Numbered from the stretch's first letter, positions 8,965 through 19,863 are shown. The stretch: 64,000 nucleotides of DNA from Bacillus kexueae (GCF_022809095.1 NZ_JALAZE010000002.1:1-64000); one strand, 5' to 3'. The notes: a model not told the origin generated them from the letters alone. Program-made: numbers and translations.

Positions 8965-11359
8965 CGAACAGGTTTTTAAAGAAGCGTTTATTCGACGATT
9001 AGAAATGGCTTGTGGAAAAGATGTAGGTGAAACAACAGCACGGGAGCAATATTACACGTTAGGGAATATGGTTCGCGAGTATATCTCACAAAAGTGGATT
9101 CATACAAATGAGCATTACCGTGCCCATGATGAAAAGCAAGTATATTATTTCTCCATTGAATTTTTGTTAGGAAAGTTATTAGGACAAAATTTGTTGAATT
9201 TAGGAATTAGAGAATGTGTAGAAAAAGGACTATCTCAATTAGGAATTTCACTCGAAACGCTTGAACAAGTGGAAGAGGATGCTGGATTAGGTAATGGCGG
9301 CTTAGGAAGACTAGCCGCCTGCTTCTTAGACTCGCTTGCCTCATTAAATCTCCCTGGTCACGGCATGGGAATCCGGTACAAACACGGATTGTTTGAACAG
9401 AAGATTGTTGATGGTTATCAAGTAGAACTTCCTGAACAATGGTTAAAACACGGAAATGTGTGGGAAGTACGTAAGGCGAATGAAGCGGTTGAAGTAAGCT
9501 TTTGGGGCAAAGTCGAAGTTTCCAAACTAGATAAACAATTAACATTTCGACATGTAGATGCAGAGAAAATTCTAGCTGTTCCTTATGACGTTCCTATACC
9601 TGGATTTCATACAGATACAATTAATACATTGAGACTTTGGAATGCAGAACCAATTCCTAATTACATTCATTCCGATATCCTCACATATAAGCGTGATACT
9701 GAAGCTGTATCAGAATTTTTATATCCAGATGACACACACGATGAAGGAAAAATATTGCGCTTAAAACAGCAATATTTTCTTGTGTCTGCTGGACTACAGA
9801 GCATAATAGCATCCTATCGTAAAGAACATCGTAACCTTAAAAAGTTTCATGAACATGTTGCTATTCATATCAATGATACACATCCTGTATTAGCCATCCC
9901 TGAATTAATGAGAATTCTCCTTGATGTGGAAGGAATGAGTTGGGAAGAAGCTTGGGAGATCACAACGAAAACGATTTCATATACGAACCATACTACGCTT
10001 GCAGAGGCGTTAGAGAAATGGCCAATACGAATTTTCAAACCTTTATTACCTCGGATTTATATGATTGTTGAGGAAATTAATGAACGTTTTTGTCGTAAGC
10101 TATGGGAACGATTCCCTGGCGATTGGCAAAGAATCGAGCATATGGCCATAATTGCACACGATGTTGTGAAAATGGCACATTTAGCAATCGTTGGTAGTCA
10201 TAGTATTAATGGTGTAGCGAAAATTCACTCTGAAATATTGAAAATTCGTGAGATGAAATCGTTTTATGGCGTATTCCCTGAACGATTTAATAATAAAACG
10301 AATGGCATTACACATAGACGGTGGTTGCTTAAGTCAAATCCACAGTTAACCTCACTCATTTCAGATGTTATTGGACAAGAGTGGATACATCATCCAGAAA
10401 AACTAATAGAACTAAAACGACACGCTTACGATCCTATTGTCAAAGATCGTTTTAGAAAAGTGAAAGATGATCGCAAACGTTTATTAGCAGATTTAATCTA
10501 TAAACAAAATGGCTTAAAGATTGATTGTGAAGCGATATTTGATGTTCAAGTAAAACGATTGCATGCTTATAAGCGACAATTATTAAATGTACTGCACATC
10601 ATGCATCTGTATAATCGATTGAAAGAAGATTCAACGTTCACTATTCATCCTCGCACCTTTATTTTTGGAGCGAAAGCATCACCCGGCTATTATTATGCAA
10701 AGAAAATCATAAAGTTAATAAATTCACTCGCCGATAAAGTAAACAATGACCCATATGTTTCGAAAATGATTAAGGTTGTTTTCCTCGAAAATTATCGCGT
10801 GTCATTAGCGGAAATGATTTTCCCTGCTGCAGATGTGAGTGAACAAATTTCAACTGCTAGTAAGGAGGCCTCTGGTACAGGAAACATGAAGTTCATGATG
10901 AATGGGGCTTTAACAATCGGAACGCTTGATGGTGCGAATATTGAAATGAAAGAAGCGGTTGGGGATGAAAACATTTTTATTTTTGGTTTAAAAGCAGAAG
11001 AAGTGCTGAACTATTATGAACATGGTGGATACCGTTCGACAGATTACTATCATCATAACGAAGAGTTGCGTAAAGTAATTGATCAATTAGTCAACGGTTT
11101 CTTCCCAGATACAGCGGGAGAGTTTGAACCTATTTATGATTCACTTCTAGCTCATAATGATCAGTATTTTGTTTTGAGAGACTTTGAATCATATCGTCAA
11201 GCCCAAGGTAATGTGCAAGATGCTTATTTAAAACAATCTGAGTGGTTAGAAAAAGCATTAGTAAATATCGCTCATTCTGGTTACTTTTCTAGTGACCGTA
11301 CCATTCGAGAATACGCAAAAGAAATATGGGATATTTCTCCAATTGGTGTGAAACCATAA
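8954..11359 (+). CDS. glgP: Glycogen phosphorylase GlgP
   Basis: Releases glucose-1-phosphate from glycogen and completes the synthesis/breakdown operon. The protein is ~801 aa, the usual size. [15 protein letters not shown] lies near residue 115. The pyridoxal-phosphate lysine lies in [20 protein letters not shown] near residue 645. The ATG at 8954 is used rather than the in-frame GTG at 8942, because AGGAG ends at 8942. Last gene of the glg operon, followed by a strong hairpin. Confidence 0.97.
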   Translation: MFSNEQVFKEAFIRRLEMACGKDVGETTAREQYYTLGNMVREYISQKWIHTNEHYRAHDEKQVYYFSIEFLLGKLLGQNLLNLGIRECVEKGLSQLGISLETLEQVEEDAGLGNGGLGRLAACFLDSLASLNLPGHGMGIRYKHGLFEQKIVDGYQVELPEQWLKHGNVWEVRKANEAVEVSFWGKVEVSKLDKQLTFRHVDAEKILAVPYDVPIPGFHTDTINTLRLWNAEPIPNYIHSDILTYKRDTEAVSEFLYPDDTHDEGKILRLKQQYFLVSAGLQSIIASYRKEHRNLKKFHEHVAIHINDTHPVLAIPELMRILLDVEGMSWEEAWEITTKTISYTNHTTLAEALEKWPIRIFKPLLPRIYMIVEEINERFCRKLWERFPGDWQRIEHMAIIAHDVVKMAHLAIVGSHSINGVAKIHSEILKIREMKSFYGVFPERFNNKTNGITHRRWLLKSNPQLTSLISDVIGQEWIHHPEKLIELKRHAYDPIVKDRFRKVKDDRKRLLADLIYKQNGLKIDCEAIFDVQVKRLHAYKRQLLNVLHIMHLYNRLKEDSTFTIHPRTFIFGAKASPGYYYAKKIIKLINSLADKVNNDPYVSKMIKVVFLENYRVSLAEMIFPAADVSEQISTASKEASGTGNMKFMMNGALTIGTLDGANIEMKEAVGDENIFIFGLKAEEVLNYYEHGGYRSTDYYHHNEELRKVIDQLVNGFFPDTAGEFEPIYDSLLAHNDQYFVLRDFESYRQAQGNVQDAYLKQSEWLEKALVNIAHSGYFSSDRTIREYAKEIWDISPIGVKP

Positions 11360-11366
11360 AGATACA

Positions 11367-11397
11367 AAAAGGTGTGCCATCATTAGGCACACCTTTT
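11367..11397. terminator. Bidirectional terminator between glgP and yteA
   Basis: AAAAGGTGTGCC / GGCACACCTTTT with a 7-nt loop. It serves glgP on the plus strand. It abuts the stop codon of the convergent minus-strand gene and can end that transcript too. Confidence 0.9.
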
Positions 11398-12157
11398 ACG
11401 TATTACTTCCCTTTTTTCTCGAAACGTATGGCTCCTTTTCATTTGCGGGTAAATCACCAAAAGGGGTCATCGTTTCATTATCATCTAGCAACTGCTCGTA
11501 TCGTTTATGCTCATTAGTTAGATAAACTTGTACATTTTTCCCTTCAATATCTGTCCCAACGAAGTTTTCGTACTCTTCTACATATCCAATCGGTTCATCC
11601 GCTTCATTATACGTTTCACTGTATGAGTCAGATGGAGAAATGAAGTCTTGAGGTGTTTCAGAAGTACCATATCGTGCGACTTCTTGATAAAAATCTTCTC
11701 CATCCATTGCTTCAACATCTTGATCATCGAAGTTAAACTGGTTCAAAGTCGGATGCAATACTTCTTCCTCAACAGGCCGACTGTGTGTAACAATTTTTTT
11801 GGGCGAATGATTTTGACAAGTATAAGCTGTAGGAAGAGCTTCTAATCGTTCTAAATTTATTTCCTTCCCGCAAACGGAACATGTACCGTACGTTCCATTG
11901 TCAATTCGGTCGAGAGCGGCATTTATTTCTGCATACTCAAATTCTAAGTGTTCGTTCAACGCTATATCTTTTTCACGCTCAAATAATTCGGTCCCTTCAT
12001 CAGCAGGGTGATTATCATAACTGGATAATTCCCCTACCGTTTCATGAGGATGACCATTTTCCAATCCGAAATGTTCATTTTGTTTAAATCGTCTTTCAAT
12101 ATCTTCTTTCATTTGCAGTAGTTCATGCTGGAAGGTTGAAAGGGTTGCTTTGTCCAT
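11396..12157 (-). CDS. yteA: DksA/TraR-family zinc-finger protein YteA
   Basis: A 253-aa protein with an N-terminal coiled-coil-prone helix (TFQHELLQMKEDIERRFKQNEH) and the short conserved HETVGELSSYDNHPADEGTELFEREKDIAL block of the YteA group. A degenerate zinc-finger region follows (GTYGTCSVCGKEINLERLEALPTAYTCQNH, about residues 88-117). The C-terminal half is acidic and of low complexity. RNA polymerase-binding DksA relatives share the fold, but the role of the Bacillus protein is unclear. AGGAAGGAG precedes the ATG. Confidence 0.88.
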   Translation of the reverse strand: MDKATLSTFQHELLQMKEDIERRFKQNEHFGLENGHPHETVGELSSYDNHPADEGTELFEREKDIALNEHLEFEYAEINAALDRIDNGTYGTCSVCGKEINLERLEALPTAYTCQNHSPKKIVTHSRPVEEEVLHPTLNQFNFDDQDVEAMDGEDFYQEVARYGTSETPQDFISPSDSYSETYNEADEPIGYVEEYENFVGTDIEGKNVQVYLTNEHKRYEQLLDDNETMTPFGDLPANEKEPYVSRKKGSNT

Positions 12158-12245
12158 AGGCTAATGCTCCTTCCTAAATATTAAGTTCATTCTACTGCTA
12201 TTATGAACATTGAAGATAAAATCATGTCGGGAAATTAAAGGGATT

Positions 12246-13601
12246 TTAAAGGTTAATCAAACCAACAGCATCTAGGAATACGATAATAATTCCTAATGGA
12301 ATTACATATTTGACTAGGAAAAACCAAATGTTAAAAAACGACTTTTTCGCTTTTGACCCAGTAAAAAGTTCTTCTTGTAACGCTTCTTTTGGAAAGCGGA
12401 AGGCTACAAATAGTGCAATTAATAATCCCCCAAGCGGGATGAAAATATTGCTTGTTACATAATCAGCTAAATCGAAAAATGTACGGTTTAACAACAGTGT
12501 ATCACTTAAAGTACTAAACGATAAACAAGAAGGAACTCCGACGATAAAGATGATAATGCCAAAAATCCAGCTTGTCCGTTGTCGTTTCTGTACATCTCCC
12601 TTTGTCCGAATTGAAACGATCATTTCAAGTAAAGACAAAGCGGAAGAAAAGGCTGCGAACAAAAATAAAATTAAGAATAATAAAAACAACATTGTTCCAC
12701 CAAACATGTTTTGAAAAACTGCAGGAAGGACTGAAAAGATTAGCGTAGGGCCTGCTGTTGGCTCTAAGCCGAAGGTAAATACGCCTGGAAATATAGCTAG
12801 ACCAGCTAATAATGCAATTAAAACATTCAAAGAAACGACAGAAAAAGCAGACTTTGGTAAACTTTGCTGTTTCGAGACATATGAGCTGTAAGTTACCATA
12901 ATGGACATTCCGATACTTAATGAAAAGAATGCTTGTCCTAATGCGAATAATATGGCGTCAGTCGAAAGCTTCGAGAAGTCTGGATAGAAAATAAATCGGA
13001 CGCCTTCCATTGCATTTTCTAAAAATAAAGACCGGACGACAATAAACATAAACAAAATAAATAATGCAGGCATCATCCAGCGACTTACTTTTTCGATACC
13101 ACCTTGTATACCGCGTGCAACGACAACAATCGTCATTAACATAAACAAGGCTTGGGCAAATAAAGTGGCAAACGGATTTGAGATCACGTTGACGAAAAAA
13201 GTATTATATTGCTCGAAGGAAAGGCTAGATAAATTTCCTAAAAGTGTATGGAAAATATAGAGAATAATCCAACCGCCAATAACGCTATAGTAAGATAAGA
13301 TGATAAAACATGTAATAAAGCCAAGTTTCCCAATCCAGTGACTATTCGTATAGGGAGAAATCATTTTATAGGCAGAAACTGCATCGGTTCCAGCCCGTCT
13401 ACCAATTACAAATTCGGCTAACAAAAGGGGGTACCCTAAGACAATCATAAAAAATAAAAATAATAATAAGAACGCTCCCCCTCCACTAGTTCCAGCTACA
13501 TAAGGGAACTTCCAAATGGCTCCAAGCCCAATGGCTGACCCGGCTGCAGCAAAAATAAAGCCAATCTTTGAGCCGAATTGCTCTTGGTTAGAATGACCCA
13601 T
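12246..13601 (-). CDS. Sodium-dependent neurotransmitter-symporter family transporter
   Basis: A 451-aa integral membrane protein with eleven or twelve hydrophobic segments. The N-terminus GSKIGFIFAAAGSAIGLGAIWKFPYV is the TM1 signature of the NSS/LeuT family, with the unwound AAxGSAIGLGxxWxFP sodium and substrate site. GGGAFLLLF follows. It resembles B. subtilis YocR/YhdH. The substrate is probably an amino acid but cannot be read from sequence. Monocistronic on the minus strand. Confidence 0.9.
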   Translation of the reverse strand: MGHSNQEQFGSKIGFIFAAAGSAIGLGAIWKFPYVAGTSGGGAFLLLFLFFMIVLGYPLLLAEFVIGRRAGTDAVSAYKMISPYTNSHWIGKLGFITCFIILSYYSVIGGWIILYIFHTLLGNLSSLSFEQYNTFFVNVISNPFATLFAQALFMLMTIVVVARGIQGGIEKVSRWMMPALFILFMFIVVRSLFLENAMEGVRFIFYPDFSKLSTDAILFALGQAFFSLSIGMSIMVTYSSYVSKQQSLPKSAFSVVSLNVLIALLAGLAIFPGVFTFGLEPTAGPTLIFSVLPAVFQNMFGGTMLFLLFLILFLFAAFSSALSLLEMIVSIRTKGDVQKRQRTSWIFGIIIFIVGVPSCLSFSTLSDTLLLNRTFFDLADYVTSNIFIPLGGLLIALFVAFRFPKEALQEELFTGSKAKKSFFNIWFFLVKYVIPLGIIIVFLDAVGLINL

Positions 13602-13710
13602 AGTTGGTTCAACACCTTTCTTTAAAAAAATGAATAAAACCGATTATACAACTGACATGAATAATAGACAACGATTATTTTACTAAAATCATTTTTAGGG
13701 GGTAAATGAA

Positions 13711-13754
13711 AAGGAGTGCAAGCATAACCGATAAGTCGGTTTGTTGCACTCCTT
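13711..13754 (-). terminator. Terminator downstream of menA
   Basis: Outer stem AAGGAGTGCAA/TTGCACTCCTT encloses an inner AACCGA/TCGGTT hairpin. On the minus strand it is followed by TTTTC, just after the menA stop. Confidence 0.8.
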
Positions 13755-13757
13755 ATT

Positions 13758-14687
13758 TCAAATAAATAAAAATTGAAGAAATAACCCAACAGATAGTAAA
13801 AGACCAAATTGTGTATTTGTTTCTGCAGTTGCTTTCATGGCAGGCATCATCTCAATTGGTTTCGATTTTCCAATAAATTGTTTTACAGCTGAGTAAGCCT
13901 TTGGTACGCTAAAAAGAACTAGTAAACTCCACCACGTTGAATAGCCGCTGAAAATCATCCAAAATACGAAAGCATAGGATAAAGTAAACATAATTGCAAG
14001 AATATAAATCGCTTTTTTTCTTCCAACTATAATGGCCAATGTTTTACGACCATTTTTCTCATCCCCGTCTAAGTCGCGAATATTATTTGCAAGTAAAATC
14101 GCACCGATTGTAATGGCAATCGGTAAGGAATGCCAGATGACAGAAGCAGTAATCGTTTTTGTTTGAATAAAGAAGGAAATCCCAACGATTACAACCCCCA
14201 TAAAAAATCCTGACATCACTTCTCCAAATGGGGTGTATGCAACTGGGATAGGACCACCAGTGTAAAAATAACCAGCTAGCATACAAACAATTCCAATAAC
14301 AGCTATCCACCAACTAGATAAAAGGCAAATATATACCCCTAATAAAGTTGCAAATCCAAAGAAAATAAAACCTAAATTTAAGACGATCTTTGGTTGAACG
14401 CCACTTCGAACGATAGCACCACCAATCCCTACTGATTCAGCAGTATCTAGTCCTCGTTTATAATCAAAATATTCATTAAACATGTTGGTTGCAGCTTGTA
14501 TTAAAATAGATGCAAGTAACATAGCTCCGAATAGACCAGCATGGAATGAGCCTTCAAGTACGGCTAACAATGTACCAACTGTTACTGGTACAAAGGCGGC
14601 AGTTAATGTGTGCGGTCTTAAAAGCATCCACCAAACACGAAAGCTTTTGTCGGGTTTCATTTCGTTTGCTTTTGCTTCAGGATGCAT
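13758..14687 (-). CDS. menA: 1,4-dihydroxy-2-naphthoate polyprenyltransferase MenA
   Basis: Attaches the polyprenyl chain to DHNA to give demethylmenaquinone at the membrane. A UbiA-family protein with about eight hydrophobic segments. The prenyl-diphosphate site NMFNEYFDYKRGLDTAES (NxxxDxxxD type) lies near residue 70, and the second aspartate-rich loop NNIRDLDGDEKNGRKT near residue 193. The second ATG (14687) is preferred to the one at 14693, because AAGGAG is 9 nt before it and only 3 nt before the first. It is divergent from menFDHBEC, as in B. subtilis. Confidence 0.95.
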   Translation of the reverse strand: MHPEAKANEMKPDKSFRVWWMLLRPHTLTAAFVPVTVGTLLAVLEGSFHAGLFGAMLLASILIQAATNMFNEYFDYKRGLDTAESVGIGGAIVRSGVQPKIVLNLGFIFFGFATLLGVYICLLSSWWIAVIGIVCMLAGYFYTGGPIPVAYTPFGEVMSGFFMGVVIVGISFFIQTKTITASVIWHSLPIAITIGAILLANNIRDLDGDEKNGRKTLAIIVGRKKAIYILAIMFTLSYAFVFWMIFSGYSTWWSLLVLFSVPKAYSAVKQFIGKSKPIEMMPAMKATAETNTQFGLLLSVGLFLQFLFI

Positions 14688-14820
14688 TCGCATTCTCTCC
14701 TTAATTTGATAAAGGGTTTTATTCCAAACTTAAGTCTAGATAAATGCTCTAGAAGTGTCAATGTTTTTCCGTTGTTAAACTTCACGAAACTTACCAACAT
14801 TTATAGGTATTCCCTCGAAA

Positions 14821-14834
14821 TGAACACGTTTACA
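14821..14834. promoter_or_regulatory. cre-like site in the menA/menF intergenic region
   Basis: TGAACACGTTTACA agrees with TGWAANCGNTNWCA at 13 of 14 positions. It lies in the divergent region upstream of the TATAAT box at 14877-14882. Confidence 0.5.
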
Positions 14835-14876
14835 TTTAGGGGAACACATCACTTTTACCGCAAGAAGTAAAAGGTA

Positions 14877-14882
14877 TATAAT
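14877..14882 (+). promoter_or_regulatory. Candidate -10 box of the menF operon
   Basis: A TATAAT hexamer about 90 nt before the menF start. The -35 is weak (TTTTAC type). The assignment rests on the -10 and its position. Confidence 0.45.
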
Positions 14883-14974
14883 AAGGATAGAATAAGGTTT
14901 CCCCATGTATTGACATACATTGGGGACGGGTGTATCTTAGTATAAGCTATTTTTCGGTTTTGGAGGGATAGACT

Positions 14975-16393
14975 GTGATTACAGTTCAAAGACGGTTTTC
15001 CTTATTGGAAGAGATAAAAAAGACACAAGAAATGGCGAAAAAGCATCAACATCCTATGCTTTTTAGTTATGCTGTACAAATTGAGCAAAAAGACCCCCTC
15101 CAGTTATTTGCACTCATTGATCAATTAAAGCCTGATTGGGAACATTTCTTTTGGACAACACCAGACCGTGATTTTCTATTATGTGGATTTGGTGTTGAAA
15201 TGTCCATCGAAAACCAGTATAGGGATGAAAGTCGATATTATACGGTTGAAGCAATTTGGAACGAATGGAAAGCATATACGTATAAAACCGGGATAAATCA
15301 ATACGGTACAGGTCCTCTGCTTTTTGGGGGATTTTCGTTCGACCCGAAAAAAATGAAAAAGACAGAAAAGTGGGATGACTTTACTAGTGCAAAATTTCAT
15401 TTACCACAAGTATTAATTACAAAAGATGAAAACAAATGGTTTATTACCTTAAATAAAGTTGTTTCAGAGCAAGAACAACCACTTCTATATGAGGAACAAT
15501 TGGAATTATGGTTGAAGATTATTAATGAGGATAGTCACCTTTTCAAGCAACAGGCCAAAGTTAAGGAAACGATGGTTTTCCATGAAAAAGAATGGATACA
15601 AGCTGTCGAAAAGGCAACATCTGCGATCAAAAGAGGCTCATTCGAGAAAGTAGTTTTGGCTAGAGATGTTCTCGTATCGTTCGATTCACCTTTGTCAATC
15701 GGATCGATTCTTTATCGCCTTGAAGAAAATCAAAAGAGTAGCTTTTTATTTTCTTTTCAAGTCGGTGACAAAAGCTTTATTGGTGCAACACCAGAACGAT
15801 TAATTAAAAAGAACAGAGAAAAGGTCCATTCAGCTTGCGTAGCAGGATCAATTCGTAGAGGAGCAACCATGAAGGAAGATGAAAGCCTTGGAGCAGCTCT
15901 TTTAGCTGACGAAAAAAATCTTCATGAACATGAGGTAGTTGTTCGAATGATTACAAATGCTTTTGAAGAATGCTGTTCATCTCTAAAAAAGGAGAATCGA
16001 CCTAATCTGCTGAAAACGAAAAATATTCAGCACTTGTTTACACCTATTGAAGGATTTGTTCGCGATGGGTATTCCATTATGGATTTCGTTGAGAAACTTC
16101 ATCCAACCCCTGCGCTTGGAGGGTATCCTAAAAAAGAATCGCTACGGTTTATTCGAGAAGAAGAGCCAATGGATAGAGGGTGGTATGCATCCCCAATTGG
16201 TTGGTTTGATAATGAAGATAACGGAGAGTTTGTCGTTGCGATTCGGTCAGGATTAATTCATCAACAAGCTGCTCATCTATTCGCTGGGTGTGGGATTGTT
16301 GAACATTCAAACCCGAATGAAGAATGGGAAGAAACAGAAGTGAAGTTAGGGCCAATGATGGATGCATTAGGGGGATTACACAATGAAGAATAA
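14975..16393 (+). CDS. menF: Isochorismate synthase MenF
   Basis: Converts chorismate to isochorismate, the entry to menaquinone synthesis. It is 472 aa. The C-terminal chorismate-binding domain is clear: FEKVVLARDVLVSF, GATPERLIKK, SACVAGSIRRG, KNIQHLFTPIEG, HPTPALGGYPK, DRGWYASPIGW and FAGCGIVEHSNPNEEWEET. The N-terminal ~150 residues are the variable domain. The start is GTG with GGAGGG 8 nt upstream. It overlaps menD by 11 nt. First gene of menFDHBEC. Confidence 0.96.
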   Translation: MITVQRRFSLLEEIKKTQEMAKKHQHPMLFSYAVQIEQKDPLQLFALIDQLKPDWEHFFWTTPDRDFLLCGFGVEMSIENQYRDESRYYTVEAIWNEWKAYTYKTGINQYGTGPLLFGGFSFDPKKMKKTEKWDDFTSAKFHLPQVLITKDENKWFITLNKVVSEQEQPLLYEEQLELWLKIINEDSHLFKQQAKVKETMVFHEKEWIQAVEKATSAIKRGSFEKVVLARDVLVSFDSPLSIGSILYRLEENQKSSFLFSFQVGDKSFIGATPERLIKKNREKVHSACVAGSIRRGATMKEDESLGAALLADEKNLHEHEVVVRMITNAFEECCSSLKKENRPNLLKTKNIQHLFTPIEGFVRDGYSIMDFVEKLHPTPALGGYPKKESLRFIREEEPMDRGWYASPIGWFDNEDNGEFVVAIRSGLIHQQAAHLFAGCGIVEHSNPNEEWEETEVKLGPMMDALGGLHNEE

Positions 16394-18128
16394 AGAATTA
16401 ACTCAATACGTTTACACCTTTGTTCAGCAATTAATAGCATCAGGTGTAGAAGAGGTTGTCATTAGCCCAGGTTCACGGTCAACCCCTCTTGCCTTAGCCA
16501 TTGCTGAACACCCCCTTTTGAATGCGTATATAAACATTGACGAACGTTCTGCAGGATTTTTCGCTTTAGGTATGGCGAAGCGAAAGCAAAAACCAGTTGC
16601 GCTACTTTGTACGTCCGGAACTGCAGCTGCCAACTATTACCCAGCAGTTATTGAAGCACATTATGCACGTGTACCATTAATAATATTAACAGCGGATCGT
16701 CCACATGAGCTTAGGGATGTGGGAGCACCACAAGCCATCAACCAAATCGAATTATACGGAAAGTATGTGAAATGGTTTACGGATGCTCCAATTCCAGAAG
16801 ATAGACCAAAAATCTTACATTACATAAAAAGAGTTGTTCAAAGAAGCGTAATTGAAGCAATGAAATTTCCGAAAGGACCGGTTCATGTAAACCTTCCATT
16901 ACGAGCACCATTAGTTCCAGACATGGAATGGTTAGAGGAAAATTTCACGAGTGAGGTAGGTTATTCCGTACATAATTATGTACCGTCACAGTCTGTTCTA
17001 AATGAGGAAACGTTCCGTCAACTCGCAAACTATATTGGTTCGATTAATAAAGGTCTTATTATTTGTGGGGAGATGCATGATATTCAATTCAGTCATTCAA
17101 TTGTAACGTTTGCTGAAAAAATAGGTTTTCCTATTTTAGCAGATCCATTATCGCAATTACGTTATGGGAATCATTCTAAAGATGTTATCATTGAAAATTA
17201 TGACACCATTTTAAAAGGAATTGAAATGGATGAGGCATTGCAACCACAGTTAATTATTCGTTTCGGAGCCATGCCAGTATCAAAACCATTGTGGTTGTAT
17301 TTGCAAGAACAATCACAAATTGTGCAATGGGTCGTTGACCATGGAGGAGGATGGAGGGATCCTTCGTTAGCTGCTGATGAACATTTTATTTGTAGTGAAT
17401 CTGCCTTTTGTGAAAAAATGAGTGAAATGGTTGAGATTAATACAGATAAAACTTTCCTAAGAACTTGGCAGCAAGTGAACGATATTGTGAAGCGCAATAT
17501 TGAATCGATTCCTTCCTCTCAACAAAATGGGCTGTTTGAAGGAAGAGTCTACGTGGAATTGCAAAAAATGCTTCCTGAGAAATGCAATCTTGTCATTGGG
17601 AATAGTATGCCGATTCGAGATGTCGATACTTATTTTCAATCGAATAATAAACATTGGCGATTATTTTCAAATCGTGGAGCAAATGGAATCGATGGAGTTG
17701 TGTCCACGGCTTTAGGGATATGTGCCTCCAGTTCAGATCCTACATTTTTAATCATTGGAGACTTATCCTTCTATCATGATTTAAATGGTTTACTCGCTGG
17801 AAAAATGTATGACTTATCTTTAACTATCTTATTAATTAATAATAACGGCGGGGGAATTTTCTCGTTTTTACCACAATCGAGTGAAGAAAAGCACTTTGAA
17901 ACCTTGTTTGGTACTCCGACAGATATTGATTTTGAATATGCTTCAAAGATGTACGGGTTTGAATATCGAAAAGTAGAGGACACAAACCAACTACATAAAT
18001 ACTTGCAAGAACCATCAAGTGGCATTCGTATTATAGAAATTGTCACCAATCGTCATGGGCGTGTCGAGATTCAGCGGAATTTCACACAATTTGTTTCCCA
18101 GGAAATACGAAAAGAGTTGAATCGATGA
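16383..18128 (+). CDS. menD: SEPHCHC synthase MenD (thiamine-diphosphate enzyme)
   Basis: Adds the succinyl-semialdehyde unit of 2-oxoglutarate to isochorismate. It is 581 aa. The N-terminal pyrimidine-binding domain has VVISPGSRSTPLALAIAEHP and IDERSAGFFALGMAK, with the conserved Glu near residue 55. The C-terminal diphosphate domain has GDLSFYHDLNGLL followed by LLINNNGGGIFSFLP, the metal-binding GD...NN motif. It overlaps both neighbours (11 nt with menF, ATGA with menH). Confidence 0.96.
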   Translation: MKNKELTQYVYTFVQQLIASGVEEVVISPGSRSTPLALAIAEHPLLNAYINIDERSAGFFALGMAKRKQKPVALLCTSGTAAANYYPAVIEAHYARVPLIILTADRPHELRDVGAPQAINQIELYGKYVKWFTDAPIPEDRPKILHYIKRVVQRSVIEAMKFPKGPVHVNLPLRAPLVPDMEWLEENFTSEVGYSVHNYVPSQSVLNEETFRQLANYIGSINKGLIICGEMHDIQFSHSIVTFAEKIGFPILADPLSQLRYGNHSKDVIIENYDTILKGIEMDEALQPQLIIRFGAMPVSKPLWLYLQEQSQIVQWVVDHGGGWRDPSLAADEHFICSESAFCEKMSEMVEINTDKTFLRTWQQVNDIVKRNIESIPSSQQNGLFEGRVYVELQKMLPEKCNLVIGNSMPIRDVDTYFQSNNKHWRLFSNRGANGIDGVVSTALGICASSSDPTFLIIGDLSFYHDLNGLLAGKMYDLSLTILLINNNGGGIFSFLPQSSEEKHFETLFGTPTDIDFEYASKMYGFEYRKVEDTNQLHKYLQEPSSGIRIIEIVTNRHGRVEIQRNFTQFVSQEIRKELNR

Positions 18129-18958
18129 AAAAAGTTATCAGAGATGCAACATATTATATAGAAAGAAAAGGGAGCGGAGAGCCACTCGTATTGTTACATG
18201 GTTTTACTGGGGATCATACAACATGGAAAGCGGTAGAGGACTCGTTACTTAATTATGAACTAATCTTAATTGATATTTTAGGGCATGGACAAACTTCTTC
18301 TCCCGCCAATTATGAGCGTTACAGGATGGAAGAAGTCGTGGAAGATTTGCGAGTCCTCTTAGAAGAATTAGCATTGGGAGCTGTTCATTTGTTAGGATAT
18401 TCCATGGGCGGAAGGTTAGCCCTTTCGTTTGCAATGACTTACCCACATAAAGTAAAATCGTTAATCCTTGAAAGTAGTTCGCCAGGATTACGAACAGAAG
18501 AAGAGCGCGAGCTTCGAAGAAAATCGGATGAAAGATTAGCGAACGAGATTTTAGAAAATGGTATTGAGTCGTTTGTAGATAAGTGGAAAGATATACCTTT
18601 ATTCCAATCTCAAAAATCTCTTTCAGCCGAAATCAGAAATCAAATCCGAAAACAACGTCTACAAAACAACCCGATAGGACTAGCAAATAGCCTCCGGGGG
18701 ATGGGAACTGGATTTCAGCCAAATTATTGGAAACGTCTCGATGAGTTAATATGTCCAGTTTACATTATTTGTGGAGAAAAGGATGAAAAGTTTTGCCGAA
18801 TAGGAAAACAAATGTCCGAACACTTAGTTCATGCAACATTTACAATTGTTCCGAAAGTAGGACATGCAGTTCATGTGGAAGATTCGCGATTTTTTGGTAA
18901 AATAGTAAATGAGTTTATTCATTTTGTAACAAATAACGACAGAAAGCGCTTACAATAA
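18125..18958 (+). CDS. menH: SHCHC synthase MenH (alpha/beta hydrolase)
   Basis: Eliminates pyruvate from SEPHCHC to form SHCHC. The 277-aa alpha/beta-hydrolase has the oxyanion region [12 protein letters not shown], nucleophile elbow [10 protein letters not shown] (Ser near residue 98), and catalytic His in [13 protein letters not shown] near the C-terminus. The ATGA overlap with menD and its place in the men operon separate it from generic hydrolases. Confidence 0.94.
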   Translation: MKKVIRDATYYIERKGSGEPLVLLHGFTGDHTTWKAVEDSLLNYELILIDILGHGQTSSPANYERYRMEEVVEDLRVLLEELALGAVHLLGYSMGGRLALSFAMTYPHKVKSLILESSSPGLRTEEERELRRKSDERLANEILENGIESFVDKWKDIPLFQSQKSLSAEIRNQIRKQRLQNNPIGLANSLRGMGTGFQPNYWKRLDELICPVYIICGEKDEKFCRIGKQMSEHLVHATFTIVPKVGHAVHVEDSRFFGKIVNEFIHFVTNNDRKRLQ

Positions 18959-18969
18959 GGAGGATTATT

Positions 18970-19788
18970 ATGGCCGTTGAATGGGTAAAAGAAAGAGAAT
19001 ATGAAGAAATTATTTATGAAACGTACAACGGAATTGCAAAGATTACAATTAACCGTCCGCATGTACATAATGCATTCACACCAAGAACTGTTGCTGAAAT
19101 GATCGACGCTTTTGCGTATGCACGAGATGATGATCGAATCGGAGTGATTGTACTAACTGGTGCAGGAGAAAAAGCGTTTTGTTCTGGTGGAGACCAAAAG
19201 GTTCGAGGTCACGGTGGATACGTTGGAGATGATAAGATTCCACGCTTAAACGTATTAGACTTACAACGCCTCATCCGTGTTATTCCAAAACCTGTTATTG
19301 CAATGGTAAATGGCTATGCAATTGGTGGAGGACATGTTTTACATGTTGTGTGTGATTTGTCTATTGCATCTGAGAACGCGATTTTTGGGCAAACAGGTCC
19401 GAAAGTGGGTAGCTTTGATGCTGGATACGGTGCTGGCTACTTAGCGCGTATTATTGGTCACAAGCGTGCGCGTGAAATTTGGTACTTATGCCGTCAATAC
19501 TCAGCTCAAGAAGCGTATGAAATGGGGCTCGTAAATAAAGTCGTACCGCTAGAACAATTAGAAGAAGAAACAATTCAGTGGTGTAATGAAATCTTAGAGA
19601 AAAGTCCAACTGCAATTCGTTTCTTAAAAGCTTCATTCAACGCAGATACTGACGGATTAGCTGGTTTACAGCAGTTTGCGGGAGATGCGACACTTCTTTA
19701 TTACACAACTGATGAAGCAAAAGAAGGTCGTGATGCATTTAAGGAAAAACGTAACCCAGACTTCAAACAATTCCCACGCTTCCCGTAA
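18970..19788 (+). CDS. menB: 1,4-dihydroxy-2-naphthoyl-CoA synthase MenB
   Basis: Closes the naphthoquinol ring from o-succinylbenzoyl-CoA. A 272-aa crotonase-fold protein with [44 protein letters not shown] and [18 protein letters not shown]. The Asp near residue 160 in GSFDAGYG is the MenB-type catalytic position. AAGGAGG lies before the ATG. A GC-poor hairpin follows before menE. Confidence 0.96.
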   Translation: MAVEWVKEREYEEIIYETYNGIAKITINRPHVHNAFTPRTVAEMIDAFAYARDDDRIGVIVLTGAGEKAFCSGGDQKVRGHGGYVGDDKIPRLNVLDLQRLIRVIPKPVIAMVNGYAIGGGHVLHVVCDLSIASENAIFGQTGPKVGSFDAGYGAGYLARIIGHKRAREIWYLCRQYSAQEAYEMGLVNKVVPLEQLEEETIQWCNEILEKSPTAIRFLKASFNADTDGLAGLQQFAGDATLLYYTTDEAKEGRDAFKEKRNPDFKQFPRFP

Positions 19789-19794
19789 TGATTC

Positions 19795-19826
19795 AAACAG
19801 CTTGATGGTTTCCATCGAGCTGTTTT
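19795..19826 (+). terminator. Hairpin between menB and menE (attenuator-like)
   Basis: AAACAGCT...GATGG-TTT-CCATC...AGCTGTTTT, with a short T-run. It sits inside the men operon, so it may lower menEC expression relative to menFDHB or protect mRNA rather than end all transcription. Confidence 0.6.
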
Positions 19827-19863
19827 CATTATGTGAACAATTATATATAAGGAGAAGATTTAA

